Origin: Neostapfia colusana | Lineage: Eukaryota > Streptophyta > Magnoliopsida > Poales > Poaceae | Reading direction: 5' to 3' | DNA: 64,000 bases | NCBI GenBank assembly: GCA_030760725.1 | Contig: JASWHV010000012.1 | Span: 50,685,652-50,749,651 of the forward strand | In this document: positions 47,926-59,682 of the stretch, in pieces | How positions within the stretch are numbered: the first letter of the stretch is position 1 | Layout of the letters: each line of letters opens with the position of its first letter | The notes under the pieces: generated by a model | Databases searched by the model: none | Seen by the model: the letters and a program-made list of their open reading frames with translations, nothing else | Told to the model about the DNA's origin: nothing | Translations under genes and position numbers: made by a program

Positions 47926-48339
47926 AAGAAGATGACCTGCGGGCCCCGCGCATCAGAGAGGGGGAGGGGGAAACAGCCCCGGGCTGTTGGGCCGGCTGAC
48001 GTGGGTTTCGGCCCACTGGCCGTTTTTCTTTTTCCTTTTTCTTTTCTATTTTGATTCAAATTTGAATTCCAGTTTGAGTTTGAATTGTTTCACCACATGC
48101 ATTACATCCAAAAATTTTAAATTCCCCTCTTTAACATGTTTTGGGGTGTTACAGTCCTACTCCAATTGGAGCTCAAATAAGAGTCCTATTCAATTTTTTT
48201 GGATCTTAACAAACTTATCTCTTGAGGTGCGGCAGCCTTGGGGATTTTATCCCCAAAATGTGGGGAAAATTCCCTTTTTTAGGAATTGGGGAATTTAGAA
48301 ATTTTTAGGGAAATTTGGGAATGGCTCATTTCAGCTATC

Positions 48340-48670
48340 TTTTTCCCATTCCTCACCATTTCTATGTCCTATTCTCCATTTCTATGTACCATTCTCTATT
48401 TCTACATTCCCCTCTCCATTTCTATGTCCCATTCTCCATTTCTACATTGCCCTTCTCCATTTCTATGCCCCATTCTCCATTTCTATATTCCCTTCTCCAT
48501 TTATGTAGTTTTTCTCCATTTCTATGGTTCCTTCCTCCATTTCTATGGTTCTTTCTTCATTTCTATGGTTCCTTCCTCCATTTCTTTGATTCTTTTCTCC
48601 ATTTCTATGGTTCTTTCTCCATTTCTATTGTTCTTTCTCCATTTCTATAGTTCTTTCTCCAGTTCTACTT
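48340..48670 (+). repeat. CTCCATTTCTATG minisatellite in element D 3' LTR
   Basis: About 18 imperfect units of 16-20 bases, the same core as 40505-40775. Near the U3 start on the element's sense strand. Confidence 0.9.
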
Positions 48671-48739
48671 CTTTTATAATGCTTCTCTACATGAAAAATG
48701 TATGCAATGCATGGAAATGAATTTGAGGGTGTTACAAAC

Positions 48740-51700
48740 CTATCCCCCCTTAAACTGAATCTCGCCCTCGAGATTCGATAGATGGGAGAATAGATGAGGG
48801 AATTCTGCCTTGAGATCTTCCTCACGCTCCCATGTAGTTTCGGCTTCCGTGTGATGGCTCCACTTTACCTTGCACCAATGGATTACTTTGTTCCACGTGA
48901 CCCATTTCTTCACATCCAAAATTTTGGCGGGGTGTTCTGCGTAGGTCAGATCCTCTTGAAGCTCGAGCTCATCCATCGGTACATGTTCTTCCGGTACTCT
49001 TAAGCACTTCTTGAGTTGGGATACGTGAAACACGTCATGCACGTCAGAGAGGTGCGTTGGCAGCTCTAGTTGATAGGCTACTTATCCTCGCTTGCCCAAA
49101 ATATTAAATGGCCCGATGTAGCTAGGTGCTTACTTGCCTTTGACGTTGAACCGTCGTTGGCCTCAGATAGGCGATACCTTAAGATACAAGAAGTCTCTCA
49201 CTTCGAAGGTCAGTCTTCTTCGCCTATATTCCACATAACCCTTCTGTCGTGACTGAGTGGCCTTCAAGTTTTCACGTATCATTTGGACTTGCTTTTCGGC
49301 GTCTTGCAGCACTTCGGGTCTAAATACTTGGCTTTCTCCGGTCTCATTCCAGAACAGCGGTGTTCTACACCGTCTACCATACAATGCTTCGAAAGGTGAC
49401 ATCTTCAAGCTGGCTTGATAGCTATTATTGTATGAGAATTCAGCATACGGCAAGCTCCTATCCCAACTACGCCCATGTTTCAAGGCGCAAGCTCTCAACA
49501 TGTCTTCCAAAATTTGATTTGTCATCTCAGTTTGCCCGTCGGTTTGCGGGTGATAAGCGGAGCTGAAATTCAGCCGTGTACCCATGGCTTCATGCAGCTT
49601 TTTCCAGAACCTAGAGGTAAATTGAGAACCCCAATCTGAAACTATCCTCTTTGGAACTCCATGGCGACACATGATTTGCTCCATATACAGCTCGGCTAGT
49701 TGTGCAACGCTGTACTTGGCTCTAACAGGAAGGAAATGGGCTGTTTTCGTCAATCGGACCACGATAACCCAAATAGAGTCGTAACCCAATTGAGTACGTG
49801 GCAATCCGACGATGAAATCCATGCTGATGTCTTCCCACTTCCACTCAGGTACTTTTAATGGCTGCAACAATCCAGCGGGTCTTTCATGTTCGGCCTTCAC
49901 CTGTCGGCGCGTATCGCATAAGGCAACATATTCAGCTATGTCCCTTTTTATACCATCCCACCAATAGCAAGTTTTCAGGTCCTTGTACATCTTTGTATAG
50001 CCGGGATGTATGGAATAAGGTGAGTGATGTGCCTCCTTTAATACCGTATCACGGATGTGCTTCACGTTAGGCACACAAATCCTTCTTCCTAACCAAGCGT
50101 GCCTTTCTCGTCTTCCTTGAAATCCTTTTCTATGCCTTGTCAGATTCTTTCCTTGATTTCCTCATCCGTTGCTTGGCCATATCATATCTCTTGTTCCAGA
50201 GAGGAGTTCAGTTCTATTACCTCCATCTCGTTCAAGAACCCGAGATGTAACGGTTCGAACTCCTTGCGCAGCTCGGGTGGCAGCTCCCGAACCGTGAGTT
50301 GGTGACATGCTCCCTTTCGGCTCAACGCATTAGCTACTACATTGGCCTTTCTGGGGTGATAGTTGATTCCAACATCATAATCCTTGATGAGTTCCAACTA
50401 TCGACATTGCCACAAATTCAGATCCGTTTGCGTGAATATATACTTGAGGCTTTTGTGATCCGTATAGATCTCACATCGGTGGCCAAGGATATAATGCCTC
50501 CAAATCTTCAAGGCATGTACCACGGATGCAAGTTCCAAGTCATGTGTGGGGTAATTCAGCTCATGTTTCTTTAGTTGTCTCGATGCATAGGCTACCACTT
50601 GTCCTTCTTGCATGACCAAACATCCAGGTGCTTGTCTTAATGCGTCACAATATATGTCGAAGCTCTTGCTCACATCCGGCAATACAAAAACGGCGCTGTT
50701 GTTAACCTTTTCTTTAGTTCTTCAAAGCTTTCTTGACACGCTGGTGTCCACTGAAATTCTTTCCCCTTTATTAGCAATTCAGTCATAGGCTTCGCTATTT
50801 TGGAGAAATCCTTGATGAAGCGGCAGTAGTATCCAGCCATCCCAAGGAAACTCCGAATATCTCTCACATTCTGCGGTTAGTTCCACTTCAGAACATCTTC
50901 CACTTTCCGGAATCGACCGATACTCCTCCCTCGGAGATGATGTGGCCTAGGAACGAAATCTCCTTTAGCCAAAATTGACACTTTCTGAACATAGCATACA
51001 ATTGATGCTCTCGCAGTTTCTGCAATGTCAATCTCAATGTTCTTCATGTTCTTCCTTGCTTTTCGAATACACCATGATATCGTTGATGAAAACCACAATG
51101 AACTTGTCCATGTACTCCATGAAGACCTTATTCATGAGGTACATAAAGTATGCCGGTGCATTCGTTAACTCAAAAGACATAACGGTATATTCATACGAAC
51201 CATACCGTGTTCGAAATGCAGTCTTGGGTATGTCGGAGGGCTTAATCTTCAGCTGGAAATATCCCGACCGAAGATCAATCTTGGAGAATATTTGGGCACC
51301 TTTCATTTGGTGGAACAGGTCCTCTATACGGGGCAGCGGGTATTTATTCTTGATCGTCACCTCATTGAGAGACCTATAATCCACACACATTCTTTGGGTC
51401 CCATCCTTCTTGTCTACGAAGAGTACGGGGGCTCCCCATGGTGACGAGCTTGGGCGTATAAAACCATTTTTTAGCTGCTCTTGAATTTGCTTCTTGAGCT
51501 CCACTAATTCATTAGCAGGTATCCTATATGACCTCTTCGCTATAGGTGCAGTTCCAGGTGCTAAATCAATGGCAAATTCAATATCCCGGTCAGGTGGCAT
51601 ACCTATAAATTCTTGCCGGAACACATCTGAATATTCTTGAACCACCGGAATGCTTTCCAATGTTGCTTCTTCGATGTGGTTTAGCACTGCTTTCTTCGTT

Positions 51701-51930
51701 GTAGGTTGGGATGCCTCAAACTCAATATGAGTACCATGCTCACTCGTCAACTGCACGATCCTCTGAGCACATTGAATCACTTCGTTGTGCTTGCTTAACC
51801 AGTCCATTCCATGTTTTATGTCAATCCCTTGGGAATCCATGACAATAAGGTTGGCAAGAAACTCTAGCCCCCTTATTTTAAGGCTTACGTACGGACATAC
51901 TATATTAGTAGGAGCTAGAATTCAGATTTG
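48740..51930 (-). pseudogene. pol: Element D protease end, RT, RNase H, integrase, chromodomain-like end (heavily broken)
   Basis: Pieces in order: protease end and RT (51930-51034), RT thumb (50867-50670), RNase H (50682-50182), integrase (50074-49163), chromodomain-like end (49042-48740). The RT catalytic motif reads FIND instead of FIDD, and the integrase zinc site reads CDTRRQ, so one Cys is lost. Breaks include a frameshift near 51034, TAA at 50877, TAG at 50398, a frameshift near 50090, and TGA at 49163 with further stops before 49042. The D, D, E integrase residues remain visible (MDFIVGLP, SDWGSQF, DGQTEMTNQ). Confidence 0.88.
48741..48752 (-). other. Polypurine tract of element D
   Basis: On the - strand TTAAGGGGGGAT, then AGGTT, then LTR start TGTAACACCC. 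The last pol codons overlap it (frame closes at 48740). Confidence 0.75.
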
Positions 51931-52201
51931 AAAGAAGCGATTTCCCAACAATATGCATCATGGTGTATGAACTAAGTAACTTCTTTTTATTAATTTCAGC
52001 CTATATGAGGATGTGAACAAGTGCCGAAGCATCTCACATATCTCCACTATGTGTGGATGTGGACATTCGACGAAGCGTACCACAACTCACAACAAGCACA
52101 CAAACACAAGCAATCATCACAAAAGTTCAGCACAACACTCTTATTCAAGCTACTACGATATAAGCGTTCCTATTACAGCTTATTCATTGGGAAACCTAAA
52201 C
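51931..52201 (-). other. Gag deletion scar between ORF0 and protease of element D
   Basis: Protease similarity fades at about 51930 (sense IVCPYVSLKIRGLEF). ORF0 ends at 52202. The roughly 270 bases between show no gag, no zinc knuckle and no DSGA site. In the C element the matching interval is over 1.4 kb, so gag and most of protease are missing. Confidence 0.65.
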
Positions 52202-53176
52202 TTAATCGTGAGAACCGGTGTTGTTCTCTCCGTGTGACGGGGGTGGTCCATAAATGGGCGCATGCCATGGTGAGTCGGCAGTCCATGTAGGGAGAGATGA
52301 CGCTGGTGCTCCATTTGTTCCCGCGTTGGCACGAGTTTCCTCTTGTTTTTCCAGCAAGTACAACTTCTTGCGGAGGTAGCGGATCTCTTCTTGTGCGCTT
52401 GCATAGCGGTTTCCTAAATCCACGAGTAACCTCTGAGACTTATCAGCAGCTTGTGGGTTGGAAAGAGCTCCTACATAGGGTCCAATGATCTCTCTTGTAC
52501 CACTCTTCCGATACGGCTGCAGCTCAAAAGTGGTGTCCTCAAGCTGCTCATGGAAGGCGTAGCACAGTCTGGTGAGTGCTTCCCATGCAGCATCATCGAT
52601 AGCTTCTTCGCTTGTAGCTCTCCATATAGGTGTGAAGTGCCGGGTGATAACCCTACCGTTAGATAGGATAGTTACTTCAGCCTTCCACTCTTCATGTCCG
52701 AGACGAGGGACTTTCTTGAGAAGATATTCTGGATATAAGCTGCAGCAATCCAGAAATTCTTTGAGCTCCCTAGACATGTGTCCTCCTTCCATTCCGTCGG
52801 ACCAAAATTCTTGAACTGAATGGTTGGCCCATTCATCACCTGCATTATTGGTCTCAGCAAGAGGTGGCTCCTCCTCGGGTTCATCTCCTCCCATCATAGC
52901 TTCATGAGGCTCCACGGGGTGTAAGCCCGCGTGAAACTCCTCCTGAGGTGCGTACAATTGCCGTTCTTGTGGATGATCCTCCATATCGTCTTCGAATGGT
53001 TCCACCTATTCCGGGTCCTCTTCCTCATGCATAGAGCTATTGACTTCATCTTCATCATGAGGTTCCATCTTCACCTCCTCCCAATATGGTCCATTGGACA
53101 CCTCAATGGGGTAAAGTGCACTCCCACGTGGTGGTGGACGAGTCCTTATGCGTGCTGTGCTCCTAATCACCGGCAT
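52202..53176 (-). pseudogene. ORF0 of element D (325 codons, TAG at codon 57; degenerate H3-like start)
   Basis: The start at ATG 53174-53176 directly follows a 3' splice-like site (TCTTATTTAAAG). The N terminus MPVIRSTARIRTRPPPR keeps T, A and R at the H3 positions 6-8 and T at 11, in register from Met, but has I and R where H3 has K9 and S10. An acidic stretch follows, then TAG at 53006-53008 in frame. The second part has another acidic region, a strand/helix segment (EVTILSNGRVITRHF, then SEEAIDDAAWEALTRLCYAF) and a coiled coil (about YASAQEEIRYLRKKLYLLEK). No named domain is recognised. It is clearly the same kind of ORF as in C. Confidence 0.7.
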
Positions 53177-53195
53177 CTTTAAATAAGACATGAGA
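53177..53195 (-). promoter_or_regulatory. 3' splice-site-like sequence before ORF0 of D
   Basis: On the - strand CTCATGTCTTATTTAAAG directly precedes the ORF0 ATG. Confidence 0.4.
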
Positions 53196-53426
53196 AACTT
53201 TAGAGAAGGAAGAAATAACTCCAAAACTTCAGAAGCTATGGAGCAAGAAAGCAAAAGTATTGCTGTCCAAAAGAAGAGAAAAGAGGGGCTGAAAATAGCA
53301 CTTTGCAGTGGCTGAATTGACAAGTAAAGTGCAGCAGCAAGCAATTTTCGAAAATAACAGTTTACAGGGGTGTTCCTATGTGTTTTAGAGTGTCCATTCT
53401 ACTTAAGCTTGCGTCCTACGGTCCAT
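53196..53426 (-). other. Short leader of element D
   Basis: About 250 bases from primer site to ORF0. On the sense strand it is pyrimidine-rich towards ORF0. CCCTGTAAACTG near 53360 is one possible weak splice donor. No ORF is supported; the open frame from 53344 simply runs into ORF0. Confidence 0.5.
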
Positions 53427-53441
53427 GTGGCTCTGATACCA
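53427..53441 (-). other. Primer binding site of element D (tRNA-Met type)
   Basis: On the - strand TGGTATCAGAGCCAC follows the LTR end GTGTCACA after three bases. Confidence 0.88.
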
Positions 53442-53444
53442 ATA

Positions 53445-54655
53445 TGTGACACCCGGTTCCGAAAATAGAACCAAGTGAATGCATATGTGTGCCCAGGATG
53501 TTCATTACACATACACATGTAATCCACAAACTAAATTCAGCATATAACCATGAATAAATAGTGTTTAAGTACTTTATTACAATGACTCAATGTCTCACTC
53601 ATGAATGTCTACCTTATTCTTGCAGCGGAAGACTCTAAACAACAGTGGAAAGTGACTAAAGACAACAAGCTCCACCTTCAACTCCACAGGCATGTTGATG
53701 GTAGTTCGCACGCCTAGTACTCCACATGGTCCTCGAAGTACTCATCTCCTGTAGCTGATGTTTATGTGATAATGCAAGGGTGAGTACATGTCGTACTCAG
53801 CAAGGGCGGGAAAAGTATGACATGTAGCTTACAACAAGGTATGGAATAAAAAGGCTCATTGTAGCAAGCAAATTTTATTTCACAAAACATGGTAAAAACA
53901 TCAACTATCTCTAGATGAATTTAATCCCAATATAACCAAGTAAAACAGCAATATTTATTCATCATAATTCACCATTTATCAAGTCTCATCCAGCCATTAA
54001 TCTTTCTCAAGTTCATATCATGCTCATAAATATTCGTAACCATCTCATATTTATATAACCAAAACCAAACTCATTTTCATGACTCAAAACAGTCCCAAAA
54101 CAAATCCCAATGACCATACTATAACCATACCGAATAACCATCCCAAGTTTTCCCTCTAATCATGGAAGTTGGCTAGGTGCTTGTGACCGGAAGCACGGCT
54201 ATCATGATAGTTTTACACTCTGCAGAGATGGCACCACTTTACCCACAAGTTCGTGATTTTGTCACCCGTCGGCGACTGCAGAACCTCCATTATACCAGTA
54301 CACAACCATCGGTGTATGGCCAAGAGATCACAAAATAGCCTTTTAAAAGGGGCTACTAGATGTATGGACTCACTGAGGTTTCACCGGCAGACTTGAATCA
54401 CCATTCTCCCATCCACGGGCCCCCTCTTGTGCCATGTAGTTCCCATGTCAGTCCTCCTTGACTCCCATTCCCCGCACAATCCACGGTCCATAACAAGCTA
54501 GCAACACACCTAATTAATCAGCTAAGCCGCACCAATACTTGGCCTTGTGGTGGCACTATTTTCCTGGCATATTATCGCATGAACCGGTCCTTAGATCTAT
54601 GGCAAGTACCACCATCTCATCCAGCAACATCCACGAACTAAGCTTGCCCAGATCT
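53445..54655 (-). repeat. 5' LTR of element D (inner part)
   Basis: It matches 42419-43628. It stops at GATCT (54651-54655), where a C element is inserted. The intact LTR at 43624 reads GATCTCCCCGATT. Confidence 0.9.
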
Positions 54656-57600
54656 TGTCACACCCGGTCTCTCCAAAGAGCCACCGAGTGAATATCACAT
54701 GTATGCCAGGATCATTTTCTCATACATGTGACGACAAATAGTGAAGCATCAATATATTACAAGCCAGGTGCTCGAATATAAATAAGTCTTACATGGCATA
54801 CGTCTCGATGGACGATAATATGTTCATAACATGTAAATAAAACAGCAGTGGAATATAAAATCTTGTGGGCTCCGTCACAGGCGTTGCCCGGGGGACTCCG
54901 TGAACCTAAAATCCTTCTTCGGGACCAAAGTCTTGGTTATTGAACACCAAATCATCCCCTTGACCTGAGCAGCAATTTAAACCAACAGAAAAGCAAGTTT
55001 GAGTACCGTTGGTACTCAGCAAGTGTGGAAAAATAATGTCATGCATGGCTAGAGCAAGGAGAGGTTGAACTCATGGTTAAAGCACTACGCAATTAATACC
55101 TATCACCTTAGCTTATTAAGCACCTACATTACTACATAGGTGAAATGGTCCCCATCCCTCAACCCATCATCAATATCAAGTAAACATGGTCCCATCTCCA
55201 ATGTTAAGCTTCCCGCTTAACATCCACAACTTCCCAATCCATCATCCTCTAATCATGAATAAGTCCAAGCCGCTCTTGACCGTGAGCACGACTATCATGA
55301 CAGTTTTGACTCTGCAGAGTTTGCACCACTCTACCCAGATGTAGTGATTTCATCCCCCGTTGCCGGGTGGACTAAAAGAACCTCCATTATGCCAGTGGCC
55401 GTGAACCACGTTCACACTTCCCAGGTGTGTAGCCAGGAGATCACTACGAGGCCTTTACAAAGGGATTTCCGACGACCATGGACCCACTGAGGTTTCACCC
55501 CTAACAGCATAAAAGAGGCTCCAACCCCACTGCAGTGGCCTTCTCTTGAGCCTTGCGGTTCTTATGGTAGTCTAGCTGACACCTATTCCCCGCACCATCC
55601 AAACACCCATACTACGCCGGAGATACACCTAATTAATTGGCCAAGCTGCACCATCTCAGCATGTGGTTGGTACGGTAAAGCCAGGTTACATGCTCCATGA
55701 ACCGGTCCTTAGGATCCAGGCAAGCACTAAACACAAACCCGAGTCTCGTGCACACAGCACCAACTAAATCATCCAACTTGCCTCGATCCCTACCTCTACA
55801 TAACTCATAATATATCATTCAAGAGTAAGGTAAAGAAGTTGATGATCTCATATCCCACTTATCCCATTCTAAGCATGGCTAAGCATAAGCATATAAATAA
55901 ATGACATAATGAAATAAATCCCAACCCAGGCTACAAGGATATAAGATAAGTCTAGGGAAACTTCCTAGCTTGGGTATCATATTCCAAATTGACAATGCAA
56001 TTAAATTCTAACTGCACATCCTAGTATAGGATCAAAGTGGTCAAGGACACTTGCCTTCTTCTTGCTGCTCTAGGAATGGAAAGTCCTGGTCTTGAAAGGT
56101 GAGAACTTGCTCTGGGGCAGGTTCTACTCATGCCAATACACATAGCAAAAGAAAACAACAATCCATAAGCCATAGTCCACACTTTCACTCATGTAAACCA
56201 CACATACATACATATGAAAGTCATTCACATTTCTAAGTGTTGTGGTTACCCTAGAGGTGTTGATTTTTGGCCTACATGCACTTTTAAACATACATATATT
56301 ATTTCTAACTTTTGTATTCAGATTTCTATTTGCACACTATATATTAATTTCCAATTTGAACAAACTCTCTATATTTAATTAATACACTCCTTAGCCACAA
56401 AGTTTGCATGAAAGATAATTTCCTACTCCAAATAGGTTTTCAGATCTTCTACAAAATCCTAAATTGAAGTTTTTGGATTTGGAGACCTCATTTATCATTT
56501 TCTAATTATGCATACTTATTTTCCTATATTTTCAGATTTATTTTCTATGCCTAAAAGTGAACTTTAATATTAAAATAGTAAGACATATAATCTAAACAGA
56601 ATAGGTTCTGATCTAAAATGTTCCATAAAATATTTTTGAACTTCCTCTCTGATGGAAACCAATTTAAAGTTATTTTTACCCATTTTCAGAATTGTTTTCT
56701 AGTGTAGAAATGAATTTCCACCAATAAAACAGCAACCTAAATTCCTACAAAAATTTCTTCTGTTCCAATTTCCCAAACAGAACCTTCATAAAATTTTCCT
56801 ATCCCTTTTTGGTTATTTAGACTCACTTTCCCACAGTTTAAACTTATGTTATGCCTAAAGGGCATATTTCAGATATAAATTACAAAACAGTAATCTTATT
56901 GAGTTTAGAAGTTTATTTCCCCTCTAAACTCAGATCTTAGATTGTTTCTACAAATTTTCCTTAGGGTTAGAATATTTAAACTGATCATATACCTATGTTT
57001 GAATTTTAAATCCTATTCACATATTCAATTTCCTGAATTTAATAAGCCTCAGGGGCTGATGTGCAAATCAACCGTACTGTGGGGCCCCATTTCCCAATTT
57101 CTAACTTTTGAGGGGTCTAAGTGTGCAAAACAGGGAGGTCTTCCTAATTCTAATTAAGTCCAGGGGCTAAAACTGATTTTTAAATGAATTTACATGAATC
57201 TCTAAGGGTCCAGGGGCTAGATCAGAAATTTCCGGGGCTAGCTCGTGTTTTCCGAGGTCCCCAAGGGTAGCGCGTAAGATTCCCAGCCTTTATAATACGG
57301 GGCTGATGTGGGCCGTTGGATTTAAAACAGACGGCTCAGATTAGATCGCCGAAGGGGTATGCGCCGATTTAATTTCTTCCGTGCGATTTAAAATAGACGG
57401 CCCACAAGAGGCCACGTCGCCCTGGCCGGAGCCAGCCCGCGCGCGCGGCGGTGCGCGGCGGCGGGGGCGGTGATCTTGCCGGCGCAGCTTCGTTTCCCTG
57501 CCGCTACACGCTAAAACTTGCAGTTTTTCACACGGATCGACTGCGGAGGGGTAGGGGATGCTCACCTAGGGGTTTCTCGGGCTTGGGGAGGTCGGAATTC

Positions 57601-58235
57601 GGCTCTGCGACGACGATGGTTGGAGCTGCTCCTCGGTGCTCATCGGAACCGATGATAGGGCGTGAAACTTGTCGCTTCCTTCACCTGCAGGGCTCCCCGG
57701 CGGGCGGTGGAACACGGCAAGCTCGTTAGTCCAGCGAAAAGCGAAGAGATCCAAAGGTTTTTCGGTGGGGGATGATCGGTTCTCACCGGAGAGAAAGATG
57801 GAGCGGCACTGGGAAATCGGTGAGTTTCCTTGCGTTGAATTCACGAGGAGAGACGGCGGAGGGTCGGTTTAGATATGTAGTAGCGCCCGGGACCGAAGAT
57901 CGGGGCTGCGAGCGCGGGGATCGGGAGCGGCGGTTGCGATCGGGCGCGAAAGAGCCAGAGCGGTTGGGGGCGCGTGGGGAAGGAGATGACATGCGGGCCC
58001 TGCACGTCAGAGAGAGGGGGAGGGGGGCGCGCGCGGGTTTTGGGCTGGCTGGCGCGCGCGGTTTTGGGCCTGCTGAGATGGGTTTCGGCCCACTGGCCAT
58101 TTTTCTTTTTCCTTTTCCTTTTTCTCTGTTTTGATTCAAATTTAAATTCCAGTTTGAATTTGAATTGCTTCGTCACATGCAATACGTCCAAATTTTTTTT
58201 AAATTCCCCTCTTTAGCAGGTTTTGGGGTGTTACA
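54656..58235 (-). repeat. 3' LTR of element C (3580 bp)
   Basis: It starts TGTCACACCCGG and ends GGGGTGTTACA, and is homologous throughout to the solo LTR 44624-48153. GC-rich part about 57290-58080, a poly-pyrimidine CTTTTTCCTTTT stretch near 58100, AT-rich otherwise. ORFs in the GC part are not called. Confidence 0.93.
57288..57294 (-). promoter_or_regulatory. Probable TATA box of element C LTR
   Basis: TATAAAG on the - strand, conserved at the same place in the two other C LTRs. Confidence 0.45.
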
Positions 58236-58254
58236 GCTCTACCCCCCTTAAAAG
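58236..58254 (-). other. Polypurine tract of element C
   Basis: On the - strand CTTTTAAGGGGGGTAGAGC lies directly before LTR start TGTAACACCC. Confidence 0.8.
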
Positions 58255-58280
58255 AAATCTCATCCTCGAGATTGGTGATT

Positions 58281-59682
58281 CTAGGAAAACAAATCCGGAA
58301 ACTGTGCCTTAAGCTCGTCTTCTCGCTCCCATGTGGCTTCTGCTTCCGAGTGATGCTTCCACTGCACCTTGCACATTCGGATTCTTTTATTTCTTGTGAG
58401 GCGTTCCATTGTCTCCGAAATCTTGACCGGTTGCTCGGCATAAGAAAGATCCTCTCGTACGTCCACCTCATTCATGGGTAACATCTCTTCGGGTGTTCTT
58501 AAACATTTCTTGAGTTGTGACACATGGAATACATCGTGCACATCTGATAGGCGAGCCGGTAGTTCTAGTCGGTATGCCACTTCGCCTTTCCTATCCAGAA
58601 TCTGGAAGGGTCCGATGTATCGAGGTGATAACTTCCCTTTCACCTTGAACCGTCGAAGTCCTCGGATAGGGGACACCTTGAGATAGACATGGTCTCCCAC
58701 ATTTAAAACGAGCTCTCTTCTCCGTACATCGGCATAGCTCTTTTGTCGGGTCTGTGCTATCCTCAAATTGTTGCGGATTTCCCTCACTTTCGCCTCGGCT
58801 TCTTGTAGTACCTCGGGCCCAAATACTTTACTTTCCCCAGTTTGGTTCCAAAATAGTGGAGTCCTGCACTTCCTCCCATACAACGCCTCAAATGGTGACA
58901 TCTTCATACTATCCTGATAGCTGTTGTTGTAGGAGAACTCCGCATTCGGTAAGTTCTTATCCCAACTCCTATTGTTCTTGAGTGCACAAGCTCTCTGCAT
59001 ATCTTCAAGGATTTGATTGGTTCTTTCCGTCTGCCCGTCAGTATGGGGGTGATAGGCAGAACTAAAATTCAGATGAGTTCCCATGGTTTCATGTAACTTC
59101 TGCCAGAACCTTGAGGTGAACTGTGTCCCTCGATCTGACACTATCTTCTTTGGCACTCCATGAAAACATACGATTCTTGACATGTACAATTCTACCAATT
59201 GGGATCCACTGTAGCTTTCTTTCACGGGGATGAAATGAGCTACCTTAGTTAGCCTGTCGATGATGACCCATATCGAATCATATCCCGATTGGGTCCTAGG
59301 CAGTCCCACTATGAAATCCATACCTATTTCTTCCCATTTCCATTCAGGCACTTTGAGTGGTTGCAACAGCCCCGCGGGTTCGTTGATGTTCTGCTTTCAC
59401 CAACTGACATGTGTCACATAGGGCAACATGTTCTGCGACATCTCGCTTCATGCCATACCACCAATATCTTCTCTTGAGGTCATGATACATCTTCGTACTC
59501 CCAGGATGAATGGAATAGTCGGAATCATGAGCCTCCTTCAAAATCAATTCACGGATCTCCTTCACCTCAGGCACACATATTCTTTTCCCATGCCACACCG
59601 TACCTTGTTCATCCTCTCTGAACCCAGGAGCTTTATTCTCTTTGATGAGTTCTCTGATTTCTTGTATCTTCTCATCATTCTT
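58281..59682 (-). pseudogene. pol: Element C integrase and chromodomain-like end (one TAG upstream, one frameshift)
   Basis: It continues the gag-pol frame after TAG 59683-59685. The zinc site (HDSDYSIHPG...CDTCQLVK) is intact in the first frame down to about 59360. A one-base gain near 59360 then moves the frame. From 59366 to 58281 there are 361 open codons: catalytic D, D, E core (MDFIVGLP, SDRGTQF, DGQTERTNQ), a basic GPF-type region and the chromodomain-like end (VQWKHHSEAEATWERE). The chromodomain-like end would target integration to marked chromatin if it works like known chromovirus tails. The usual aromatic cage is not clearly complete. Confidence 0.88.

Larger units (their letters stand above)
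44624..48153 (-). repeat. Solo LTR of family C (3530 bp) with TSD GTCCT
   Basis: It starts TGTCACACCCGG and ends GGGGTGTTACA. GTCCT flanks it at 44619-44623 and 48154-48158. No internal region is present. The uninterrupted D LTR at 40323 shows the empty site. A solo LTR with matching duplication is the product of recombination between the two LTRs of one element. Confidence 0.95.
42419..48736 (-). repeat. 3' LTR of element D (about 2.78 kb plus nested solo LTR)
   Basis: On the + strand it starts TGTGACACCCGG and ends GAGGGTGTTACA next to the polypurine tract. Removing 44624-48153 and one GTCCT leaves 2783 bp. 42419-43628 matches 53445-54655, and 43881 onward matches 39490-40844. Confidence 0.92.
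42419..54655 (-). mobile_element. Element D: Ty3/gypsy chromovirus, gag deleted, with two later insertions
   Basis: LTR starts TGTGACACCCGG at 42419 and 53445 mark the pair. The left LTR (42419-48736) contains a solo C LTR. The right LTR is interrupted at 54656 by a C element and continues outside the window. Between them (48737-53444, only 4.7 kb) lie ORF0 and a decayed pol, but no gag. The primer site is at 53427-53441 and the polypurine tract at 48741-48752. Confidence 0.9.

Noticed and set aside
51970..52001. Plus-strand TTCTTTTTATTAATTTCAG that looks like a 3' splice site
   Set aside because: It is antisense to element D and lies in the gag deletion scar, with no plus-strand gene next to it.
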